Shown piece by piece: positions 11,401 to 22,599 of a stretch of 64,000 nucleotides of DNA. The notes under the pieces were generated by a model. It ran no database searches. It was given only the letters and a program-made list of their open reading frames with translations, and was not told the DNA's origin. Made by a program: the position numbers and the translations under genes. Position 1 is the stretch's first letter. Every line of letters starts with the position of its first letter. The DNA is from Polysphondylium violaceum. Lineage: Eukaryota > Evosea > Eumycetozoa > Dictyosteliales > Dictyosteliaceae. The DNA is taken from NCBI GenBank assembly GCA_000277445.1, contig AJWJ01000023.1, forward strand, positions 28,432 to 92,431, in the 5' to 3' direction.

Positions 11401-12005
11401 CGAGACCAGCAACACAATTCTTGATTGTTAAACCTCTGATCATAACATTTGATGGTCCAGTGAGTTTAAATCCAAAACCTGTTTTTTGGCAATCAATAAT
11501 AGTTTTCTCTGATCCTAATTGTGAGCTTAAATATTTATTATATTTATATCATATATTAGATTATGGTGATGCTAATTCCATACTTGGCTAAATGTAATAC
11601 ATACATTATATCGATATCAAAATTAATAAGCAAATCTTTGTTTTCTTCGCCAAAATAATCACCTTGATTGACAATGAGTGTGGGTGTGTTTGATGCGCCT
11701 TGAAGATTTGATTGAATACCTTTAAAAGCTTGACTGAAAGTTTTAAATGGGTATTCTTTACTACCGCATGAATCTGTGCATTTTGATTGTGAATCTACAT
11801 AGTATTCATTATTTTTAACTACTTTCACTAAAGAAATATATAAATTATTAATATGAAAGTCTTCGTTTTTTTTTTTCTCCCTCCAAAAAAAACCGATAAC
11901 ATCAAAAAAAAAAAAAAAAATTCTACTTTATTACTTACAGTATGCATTTACTTGTAGTAAAGTTAACAACAATGAAATACATATAAATAATGTATTATAT
12001 TTCAT
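8462..12005 (-). CDS. Secreted beta-helix/PA14-like/MACPF protein (A)
   Basis: This three-exon gene encodes 1117 residues: 12005-11939, 11827-11605 and 11525-8462, all GT-AG and in phase. A clear signal peptide opens the protein (MKYNTLFICISLLLTLLQVNA). Next is a right-handed beta-helix-like region (about 30-240: MIRGLTIKNC, followed by short strand repeats), a Cys-rich segment (about 255-305, with the repeated NCPSDC motif) and a PA14-like domain (about 310-455). A CGDGMCNEIPESC motif follows, then a MACPF domain (about 510-880) with the family signature near residue 700 (FGTAYYTSATLGG), and a C-terminal beta-rich region. MACPF proteins oligomerise into membrane pores. Here the canonical HF/HY position is AYY, so activity is not certain. 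It is secreted and probably acts on other cells or on engulfed prey; that is inference. Confidence 0.85.
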
Positions 12006-12167
12006 TCTTTCTTAATCTTTAATAGCTAGTGAAGAAAAATAATAAATGTGACCAGAACAAACCAAAAACGTAAATATGAACAGTAGAAAAAAAAAAATCA
12101 CAAAGATTTACCTCTCACAAAAACATGGGTATTGGTTCTTTTTAAAAATCCAATAAGAAGAAAATGC

Positions 12168-12217
12168 AAAATCCTAAAATAGGGAAGGGTCTTTAAAAAT
12201 ATCTTTTGCATTTTTTT
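12168..12217 (+). repeat. Direct repeat, left copy, MACPF promoter
   Basis: It begins aaatcctaaaatagggaagg and ends with atcttttgcattttt. Its partner is at 12284-12337. The left copy is also bounded by inverted aaatgcaaaa/ttttgcattt arms. Confidence 0.75.
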
Positions 12218-12283
12218 TTTCGTAAATCACAAACTGCACAAAAGAAAAGATTTGTGAGAACCCTGCACAAAAACAGGGCTTTG

Positions 12284-12337
12284 AAAATCCTAAAATAGCG
12301 AAGCGCTGGTCCTTTAGAATATCTTGTGCACATTTTT
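12284..12337 (+). repeat. Direct repeat, right copy, MACPF promoter
   Basis: It begins aaatcctaaaatagcgaagc and ends with atcttgtgcacattttt. It matches the left copy with several substitutions and a short insertion (gctggtcc against gggtc). A CCCTG/CAGGG hairpin lies just before it. Confidence 0.75.
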
Positions 12338-12418
12338 TAAAAACAGCAGACTTTCGTTTTTTAATTTTTCAACATTTATTCTCATCAAACTCCAAACACG
12401 GTTCGTATCCTGCTTAAA

Positions 12419-15400
12419 ATGAAGAGCACACAAATTCTCTCTTTGTTTTTAATAGTACTACTAATTGCTTTTATAGGTATATATTTATTTTTTTGTTTTA
12501 GATTTTAGGAGGAGTAACCTAATTCAATTATTTTTTTAATAATATTTAATATAGGGTACTCTGAATCTTCAACTTTAGTAAGATATGCACCAAAATTAGC
12601 ACCAAAAAGTTATGATTTTTCATTTAGCACAACCAATTGTGGTAATATTAAATATGACATTGTTATTGACGAGCCTAAAGGCCTCAAAACATTGACTACA
12701 AATACACCAGATGTAGTTATGACCTATTTAATTGATAGAATTCAATCATCACAATATTTAATCAGATTAAACGTTCAAATTCCAATTAATTCTGAAAATC
12801 TTGTTTTGAGTGTTATTGTTACAAACAATGCTAACGAACAATTTGCTCATCCTCTACCAAATTATCCATTGAATTGTAAAGGTATGTATATGTTTAATAG
12901 TTTCAATTTCAATAATATAGTAATTAATATTTATTTAATTAAAATAATAAGAAATTCCAATGAATGATGTTTTTGCAAATGCACTATATTCACCATTGAT
13001 TTTCAATAATATTCTCCAACTTGCAACATTTTCTATTGTTACTGAGCTTACTGCTTTCCAATCTCAAATAACATGCGCTTCAAATATTGGTGAAGCTTGC
13101 TACATGAGCCAAACAAGTGATACCCCTTCCGAATTTATTATTAGTATGGAAGCAAGAACTCAAATCTCTACAGCTCAAAATATAATTCTCACTTTGACAA
13201 GTATTTATGGTGATGAATATATTAAAGAGTTTGAAAACCCATATTTCAGTAAAGATTGTAAGTAAAAATATAAATTTTATAGTAATAGTCATAGTAGCAT
13301 ACTAATATATATTTAGCGACTCAACTTGAAATATCAAATGTAAAACAAATGGATTCAATTTTCCATTCAAATGGAGAATATCCAATAAAAGTAGCATCAT
13401 TTGAAGTAGTAGGTGAACCAAAAGATTTAATTAATTACCGTATTGATCCAGAGCTTATGGTTAGATTCCCAGTTCCCATCACTGGAAATAAAAACTCTAG
13501 AAAATACATGATGAGTTCAAATTCATTTGACTCTGTTTATGGAGATAGACTTTTTACCATATATTATGGTCAACAAACTCTTTCACAAGTTACCATGAAT
13601 ATTAAACCTAGAGCCACAAGATCTGCATGGACATTGAGTTCACAATTTACCAATGATCAAACTGCCGGTGTTCCAATTCTCAAGATTACAATAAACCAAG
13701 TCTCTGTATCAGACCCATTATCCATTAGCTATGGTTCATACCAAGAAGCGATACCATATCCATATGGTATTAAAAAAGTAGCCTCTCAAGATTATGGTTT
13801 TGTTTATTCTATTTCCAAATTATTTGCACCCCAATTATCAACTTCTCTTTGGGTTAATGCCAATAATTTACATGCCGGTGCCTCTCAATCTCTTCAATCA
13901 CCATTATTTGGCACCCCAGATATAAGTTCACCAGTTTTAGAAATTGTCACCAAGAAAGTATTAAATGAAAACACTGTTGTCTACACTCTTCACATTAAAG
14001 ATATTGGATCTGGTGTTTATTCCATTATGTCTGTTAATCCGCCTCAAGGTCCATTCTATGCCATAGATTGTTTAAGCAAAGGTAACTTGAATGACGGTTA
14101 TTTTGATATCCCGGTAACCTACTCTAGCTATGATTTATTTGGACCAGTCCCTCAATTCCAAGTATATGATGTATATGGCCGTACTTCAATCTTTACAACT
14201 GATAGTATGATTTCCACCAATTTTGAATTAGACTCTTCTCTTTTAATCACTCAACAACCCTGTAAGCATTTAGTATTTAGATGATGTTTTAATTTTCTTT
14301 TTAATTATCTATTAACTTTATCTTTAAGATAAATCTGTTCATGATATTACATTCTTTGAATTTAATCAACATTCATTTGATTCATCATATCAATATAAAA
14401 AGACATCATTATTTATGAATGTCACAAATATTGATAAATCCACAAAGCCAATTTTAGTATTTGCAGAACCGACCAACAAGTTAAATTCAGGTGCATTATC
14501 ATTTACTGGCTCTTATGATGAAGCTATTGGAATGTATAGAATTGATTTTGAACTTCCAGTTAAAACACCAACAAAAGAATTATACTACTTTGTCATTCTA
14601 TATCCTTCAATGTTTAATTTCCTCAGTATATCTGCCAAGTTTGGTAAATCAGCTCTTATTAGTTTTGATAACACCGGTATGTAAATTTATAATTACAAAT
14701 AATAATATATTAACAAATTATAATAATAATAGAATATGATAACTATCCACCTATGATTACCAATGTTGAATTTATTAATGGTCAAAATATTGAAAGATTA
14801 CCAAACCAGGTCGATGATGTTGAAGTTGGATGGAAATTTACAATTACTGATCGTCCATCTGGTTTCAAGTCTGGTAATATTACTGTCGTTAGTAATTTCG
14901 ATGGTGAACCAAGAGTATTTAGCTTTGATGAAAATTCAAGAATATCAGGTGATGAATTTGAAGGTATTTACCAAGTTAAATTCAATGTGCCAGGTAATTC
15001 AAGAAATCAAACATTTTTTGTCACTCAAGCTTATCTTATTGATGATAATGACATGTTATCCATTTACCCAACTCTTTATAACATGTTTAGTCCATTCTTG
15101 GAATTAAATCTTCAAGATATTAATATCAATGTCAACTTTACCAATGGTATTTTTGAAACTACTCTTCCAACCTTGACTTTATTCACCTATGAAAAAGGAT
15201 TAAAGAACTCTTTCAAGTTTAAATTCTCTACAACCGATGGTGAATCAGGTATTTCTAGTAGACATAATCCATATGTATTTGTCCAAGGCTTCCAATCACA
15301 ATTTAAACAAATTTCATCAACTCTTATCTCTAAAGTTGGACTCGTCTCAAACTATGAAGCCATAGCCACTCTTGACTATTCTCTTACTTATCATGGTTGT

Positions 15401-18400
15401 TTGTTCTCCATCTATGGTATTACTGATAACCATTTGAACACCAATGGCTATTCTGCTCTAGATTTACAGGCTCTTAGTTATCCATACTATTACAAACAGC
15501 CACAAAATGAACCAACTGAACCAATCATTGAATCATGGTCAGTAATCACCCAAGAAGGTGGCAAGTTTACTATTTATGGTAAAAGGTTTGCTGAAGGTAG
15601 TCAAGTTGAAATCTCTGGTGCTGAGACCTTGGTTGAATTCCAATCTGCAAACATTCTTGTTGTCAATATCAATCCAACTATTAATTCATTCACCGTTCAA
15701 GTTAAAGGAACCAATACTATGTCAAACTTGGTTTCCATTTCACCAATTCTCTTCTCAGCCAACTCTATCTATGTAGATCCAGAATCAACATGCATAACTG
15801 AATGTGGTACATTTGCACAACCATTTCCATCAATTAAAAAGGCATTAGATGCTGCTAAAAGATTCACTTCTGTTGTTCTTAAAGATGGTGTTTATCAAGA
15901 TGAAGATAATACTGATCTTGATGTTTCTAAACCCTATGTTGAAATTACATCATTAAATGGACCTTCCAAGACTATAATTGATTGCCAAAGTTATTCATAT
16001 TTTCTCAAGATCTCTGAAATCAAACAATTTTCACTCTCTGGTATCACTATCAAGAATTGTGTTGGTAACAAAGGTGGTGCTCTTTACATTGAATCATCTA
16101 CAGCATCAATCTCGAATGTGTACTATGTTGACAATATGGCAACCAACGGAGCAGCCATTTACTCTTTAAGCAGTGATATCGAATTAGAAAACACTCTCTT
16201 TGACAACAATCGTGTATGGCATGAAGGTGCTGCTATTTACTCTCATCTCTCTAAAATCAATATCAAAGGTGAGTTAACAAGATTCAAATCCAACACCAAT
16301 TTAAATCCAACTATTGCCGAGGTGTCTGAAAAAGATATTCTTTGTCAAAACTCCTCCATTCGTATTGAAGATGAAGTCTCTTTTGTCAGTGCATTTATGC
16401 AATGCTTTGATGGGTGTGATTCATCATATTCTCGCAGATCACTTTGTCAAGATTACAATCTTGCCCCAGAAGGACATTGCGGAGATAGTATTTGCCAATC
16501 AACAGAGTCCTGCCTCACTTGTCCAAATGAATGCTCTTGTCACATTGGCGGTTTAATTATGGAAAACTTTGAACAAAATTGTGAAGTTGAGATCATCGAT
16601 GAGGATACATCTAAGCTTATTGACTGTGTATCATTAAAGAATTCAACTCTTACAACTCCAATCCTTCAAAACTATATGGGTGGTATCAAGAAGGTTGTCG
16701 TTAGATTATTTGGTTTTATTAAACTTGAAAATTCACAAAATGTTGATTTCTCATTCGTTGGTTCTCATTTTGGCTTTATCTTAAAGGTAAATGGTCTCCA
16801 ACACTATTACTTTAATCAAAACACCAAATTCAATGAAACCAAATCAATTTATCTCTCTGATAGACATGCTCACTTTGTAGAAATCATTTTGTTCTCTAAT
16901 CATCCAGACGGATCTCAAAGAAGTTTCAATTTCTTACCATTCAAAAATCCAAATATCAAATTCTTTTATTCAAATTTAGTTTGTGGTGATGGTATTTCAA
17001 ATGATTTGGAAAAGAAGGAGGATAGTGACCACTATTGCGTCTATGATAATAGTTATCCAACCTATAATAGCGAGATCAAATGTGGTGATGGTATTTGTAA
17101 TGAGGATCCAAATGAATGCTATCAAGACTGCTACAAAGAAATGACAAAGACTTGTCCAACTAGAAAAGTACCAGATGGCCACATTTCACCAGGTTTCTAT
17201 TTCAGCGGTGATACTCTTGGTGATTTGATTTCTAACCAATTCATTTGGAGATTACCAGGTTCTGAACATCTTAGTTTTGGTTTTGATATTGTCAAGGGTG
17301 AAGAATCACCACATCCATTATTCCAATTTGATTATTGTTCAGATGTCGCTTCCAATGTTGTTGAAGATCCATACAGAGGTAATGTTTATCAAATTCCACC
17401 TGAGTTCCATGGTAAAGCTTATCCACAATGTACTTACTCAACTAGCACTGAAAGTTTTTCATCAACAATTGAAATGCAATCTGAAATGGAAAAATCAACA
17501 TCTGCTTCATTCTCTGCTAGTGTTGGCGCCAGTGGTAAAGTGTTTTCAGGTGGTGTATCAGCATCCTATTCCCAAGAAAAGAGTATCAAAGAATCTAGAA
17601 AAATGTCATCCAGTCAATCTGAAACAATCTTCAAAACAGATTTAGTTTGTAAATCATCATTTGTTGAATTGGATCAAAACAAGATCTCATTACATCCAGC
17701 TTTATTAGATGAACTTGACAACGTTAAAGATATGGGTGAAATGGTTAAACTTGTTAAGAAACACGGTACCCACTTCTATAAAAAGACATACTTGGGAGGT
17801 AAACTTTCACAAATCACCATTACCAAATCATCAGAAGTCTCAACAGAAAACAAAGATGACTGGACTGAAAGTGTATCTGGATCATTCTCAGCATCTGTAT
17901 CAAGCCCTACATTCTCTGTTTCAGGATCTGTTTCAGCATCTGTTGACAAGAGTCAAAGCGAAGAAGAACAACAAAAAAAACAAGACAACTCAAAGACTAG
18001 TAGATTATTAATCTATGGTGGTATTGCCGCTGCATTCTCACCAGCTGAAGATGGTATGAGTTCACCAGGTTTCAAAGAATGGGCTCAATCTATCGATGTT
18101 TTACCAGTACCAGTCGATTACCAACTCTATCCAATTAGAGGTCTCTTTAATACTCTTTGGGTTAATAGACATGGTCATAACATCTCACAACTTTGGGAAG
18201 AGGCTGAAATGAACTATTACTTTATGAATAATGATCCAGGAAATAATAGAGTCTCTTATTCACTTATCTTTGAATTTGACCAATCAAGTTTCTCAACCCC
18301 TGACCAAGATTCATTTAAGAGCTTTGATCTCCCCATCTTGGATATTACATATTACCTTCCATCATCAGAGCCAAATGGAGTAGCTAAAAAGATTCAAATC

Positions 18401-19581
18401 CCATTGTATTTACAATACACCAATGTTGAAGGTAAAAGATCTTATAATAGTTATATGGATACAACAGACGAGAAATTTGTTACAAAATTGAATATGGGTG
18501 CTTTCTATAATCCAAATACCAGTCAGCAAACCATTTATCCTATTTATGATGTTCATCCTAATGTTACTTTAAAATATCCAATTAAATTTGATTTTTCAAC
18601 ATTTGACATTTTCTCTAGTGTCCAAAAACCAATCATCAAAATCCTTACATCACCAGGTTCTCCAAAAATTTCCAGCATTCAGCCATCTAAAATTATCAAT
18701 TGGAAGACATACAAAGCTATCCTCTTTAATCCGACAAACGGTCAAGTTGTATCTGATACTGATAAATACTATGCAACCTCTGCATTGGAACATTATTGGA
18801 GCTTTAAGTAAGTACCTTTGTATAACTTTCTTTTAAAGCTTATCCTTTATTAACCATTATTAATCCTGATCATTAATTTAGTGGATGGAGTCAAAAATTA
18901 GGTCCAAATCCATCAACTAATGGATTTATTGTCAGTACAGGAAATTTAGTTTGTAGCCCATCATTAAACGATCATCAATGTTTTGATGAAGTAGAGTTCT
19001 CATACAGAGGTGATCAACCAGATCCAAGTGCTACTAGACCAAATACCCCAAGAGACCCTAGCAAAGTTTCATCATTTAAAAAACAATTATCAGCTAACAA
19101 TTTGGAACAAACTCGTTCTTGGTTCAGTTTTAGTGCACCAATTAGTCCAGAGTACCCCAAAGATGTCTTTTTCGCCGAAACAGTTGATCGTATTGGTATG
19201 AAACTTCGAATTATGTGGTTAAAGATATTTTATCCAGACACCCAAAATCCTTGGAAATTTGATATCCTTACCTATCATCTCTTGAGTGATCCTGAGATAA
19301 CAACAGTTGAAAAATCATGGAGTTATTTCCTCGACACAGTTACAATTTTTCCTAGTCCTATTGAGAAACAAAATTCATTATTCTACAAGTTGGTCCCATT
19401 TGCTCAAAGTCCAGTCGCTAAACAACTTTTCTATTATCACAACTATAACTACAACGGTAATTACAAACTAAATCCACATTATTCGACATTTTGGAGACAA
19501 ATATATGGCGATAGTCTTGATATTTTTTACACATTTGTCGACCCTGATGATGGCTCACGTCATAAGTACCGTAATCAATAA
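12419..19581 (+). CDS. Secreted giant IPT/beta-helix/MACPF protein (B)
   Basis: This seven-exon gene encodes 2252 residues: 12419-12476, 12555-12881, 12952-13257, 13317-14261, 14329-14676, 14733-18807 and 18882-19581. It starts with a signal peptide (MKSTQILSLFLIVLLIAFIG). About 900 residues of beta-rich sequence follow without a family I recognise. An IPT/TIG-like segment (about 926-1000), a beta-helix-like region (about 1010-1200), a Cys-rich part (CGDSICQSTESCLTCPNEC) and a PA14-like region come next. CGDGICNEDPNEC precedes a MACPF domain with a textbook signature near residue 1670 (HGTHFYKKTYLGG). The second half is paralogous to protein A in the same order; the first 900 residues are extra. 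It is probably a secreted pore-forming or adhesion protein. Its 3' end converges on the 7TM kinase 82 bp away. Confidence 0.87.
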
Positions 19582-19663
19582 ATATATCTATAATTCATTA
19601 TTGTGTGCAAATATTGAAAGCATTTTATTTTAAGATCTATAGGATCAATAAAAAGGGTTGAAT

Positions 19664-21789
19664 CTATCGAGATATCCAATGATCAGTGCCACCAGATTCT
19701 ATTACTTTTTTGTGTAAATCTGATAAAATATATTTAACTTCAATGGATGAGGGTCTCATTGAAGGATTCTCTGCTGTACAACTTTTATAGAGATTTACAA
19801 TTGGTTCCCACATAGTTGGCGTTTCTAAATCTGGAGATAGTTGAAGGACATAGTCTGGCAGCACTGGATTGGAGAATGCGGGGTGAGATACATTCATATT
19901 CATGAGACAACTGGCATTGTTGAGCGAGAGGAAATCGTAGGTGAGAATACCAAAGCTATAGATATCATTTTGGAATGCAGTTTGGATGGATTGCGTGTCG
20001 ATAGAGTCTACCTTTTTGAATGACTTGCTGATATCAAAATCTCCTATTTTGCAATGCTTGATTTCAAAATCTGACAATGTGACAAAGATGTTGTTGGTCT
20101 TGAGATCACGATGTGCAATCCTGTGATTGTGGAGCGTGTCTAGTCCAATGGCAATCTGATAGAGATTCCACACGATTTGAGCGTAGGTAAAGTAATAGGG
20201 GAATGTTTGGGGGCCTGTGGATATATTTGGCACCGATGTGTGGTACTCTTGCATGTGGAGCAGATAGTTTTTCAACATTTGATTTGAACCATTTCCATGT
20301 TTATCGCCGCACACTTTTCTGGCCTTGAGATATTTGTCTAGCGTGTGAGGAATGTATTCCATAAACAACCTAATCTCAGAGTTTTTCACTATGGTGTGGC
20401 CGTGATAGGAGACAATATAGGGCGATTTTAATCTCTCGTGTAATTTAATCTCGTTCATCAGAGATTCCTGGTCTTCGGGCGTGCAGTCTTTCATTACCTT
20501 TACAGCATAAGTTCCACCTCTGAGTGGCCCTTTTTTTACCGTGCATCTATGAACCTTGGCCCCACTGCCACCAATTCCCAACAACTCGTGTATACTGATA
20601 TTCTCAGCAGCCCAAATATCCTGTGGATTGGTCAATTCACCTCCCAACTGACTATAATTCTTTTCAGTGTGAAAAGGTAACAGGAATTGAATACTTAATA
20701 TAATTAATCCAGGGAATATCTCGCCTATCGCATAATACAACACCATATACACCTTGGCAACTACTGAATCTTTATCAATATGAATGATTGAACTATTTGG
20801 TGATGGGTTAACTACAATCATAATTGCTCTAATTACCATACAAATGATTAAACCTAAATGTATAATATTTAACTGATGGTGAAATAATTAGTAATCTATA
20901 CCCATATATGTATTTGCATATATATCTTACTTTAATCCCAAATAAATCTTTAAATCTAAGATAAGTTTTCCAACCAACATAACAATGTGCAGAGATTAAT
21001 AATAATAAACAAAAAAAATAAAAATAATCGATAACAGTGTAAATGGCAGCTTGGCCATTTCTTTCGATAGGTGCTATTTTACCACCATTGCCCTCACCCA
21101 ATAGAGTACCAGTGGTTGTTGTTGTGCCAGTGATAGTATCGTATTCTAAATAATTTATAGCTTGATCTATTGTAATTGTTGATCCTGTTGTACTCGTACT
21201 ATATAATAATGATGCACCTGTTGTCGTCGTCGTTGTAGTTGTTGCATTTGGTATTGAAAAAGAGGAAGCATTACCTACTAATTTCTGTGCCACACCAAAC
21301 ATTAAAAACATACCAAAATACATCACCAAGTTGTATCCAATTAAAATATTTGTACCTATTCTAAGTTTGTTGCTATTACTAATATCCTTTTTACTATTGG
21401 ATAAAAGATAATAATCATCACCTGGTAAAAATTGTACCCTATAGAAAATTGTAAATCTATTAATATTTAAAAATCTAAAAAGATATAGATTTATAAGAAT
21501 TAGATATATACATTTGTAAAGCTAATAGACCACCATAGGAAATAAACAATAGTGAAGGAAAGTTACTGTAAAACTCTCCACCTTCCAAAACCTCTATCAT
21601 ACCCCATGTTATAATGAGACAACGACAGAGACATTGGAGAATAAATAAACTATAGAATAAAATTTTAATTGAATTCCAAGATGCCTTATGTTTAATGAGC
21701 TCAACCAACCCAGAGCACATCGCCAATAGCCCCATTACTATATAACTACATAACAATACCAACGGTGATGCTATTTCCGTAGCGCCCAT
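19664..21789 (-). CDS. 7TM (TOM1/THH1-like) protein with C-terminal kinase
   Basis: This three-exon gene encodes 664 residues: 21789-21512, 21438-20931 and 20872-19664. Seven hydrophobic segments fill residues about 10-320, the last being AIGEIFPGLIILSIQFLLP, which resembles the TOM1/THH1 C-terminal helix. A Thr-rich loop lies between helices 4 and 5. A TKL-like kinase domain follows, with a glycine loop (GIGGSGAKV, near 363), the Lys in YAVKVMKD and an HRDLKTNN catalytic loop (near 518). The DFG motif reads DFD (near 540), and the activation segment is too short and lacks an APE motif before DIYSFG. Activity is therefore doubtful. Dictyostelium has a 7TM receptor kinase of this plan (7TMK1); whether this is its orthologue is unresolved. 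Confidence 0.85.
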
Positions 21790-22599
21790 CTTTTATATAA
21801 TCGTGTATGTGTATATTTTGTGTGTGTCAATATTTAATATTATACATCTACTATATCTAATTGTATGTATCTCTTTGTTGAATTCCAACATCAATAGTAG
21901 TAGTGAATGTAAAATAAAATATAAATAAAATATAAATAAAATGTTGTCTGCTGGTAGTGGTGGGTGTGTTTGTGTTGTATACACTCTCCTCTGTTGTGAT
22001 CTATATTCTGCTGCTGATGATGACGTTTAAATCTATTTTTGTGATTTATGTGGGGTGTGTGAAAAATAGAAAAAAAAAACTACTGTTGATTTAGTGTGGT
22101 ATTGGAGTGAGTGAAAGAGAGTAGAATTTTGATTGAGGTCAGAAACTAACTAAATAAATATATTCATATACACAATGAGTGAATGAGAGTGTGTGAATGG
22201 GTGAGTGTATATGCTACAATTATAGACTAATTTGATAAATATAGAAATAGAATTTATAAATTCTGTAAAAGAAACCAATCAAAACCACCCACCTTTCATC
22301 AACACAAAAAAACATAACAGCAAATATTTCGATATTTTCGAATTTTTTATTTTTGAATTTTTTTGAATTTTTTACAATTTTTTTTTGATCAAAGAATCCT
22401 GATAAAATGAGACTTTTTTGGGTGTGAAATTGAATCCTCCCAGGCATTTCTCAAGAAATGAAATTGGTCAAGAATGTTTCAATGTAAATTGCCACTTTGT
22501 GAACCTCATCAAAGAATACACCACATGGGACCACAATAACATAGGGGGCTAATAATTATTGGAGAATATCACATTTTTTTATTTGTTTACAGTTACTAT
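21790..22599. other. Intergenic between 7TM kinase and nprl3
   Basis: This AT-rich stretch has several GTGTGTG/TGAGTG-rich patches (21810-22210) upstream of the kinase start. No coding exon or RNA gene is seen. It contains the kinase promoter and the 3' flank of nprl3. Confidence 0.5.

Larger units (their letters stand above)
12006..12418. promoter_or_regulatory. Shared divergent promoter of the MACPF pair
   Basis: 413 bp separate the start codons of two paralogous MACPF genes. The stretch holds an imperfect direct repeat of about 50 bases (12168-12217 and 12284-12337; core aaatcctaaaatag.gaag, then ctttaraatatcttktgca) and a short hairpin (ccctg...caggg, 12261-12278). Two related elements in one bidirectional promoter could coordinate both genes. 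Confidence 0.65.
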
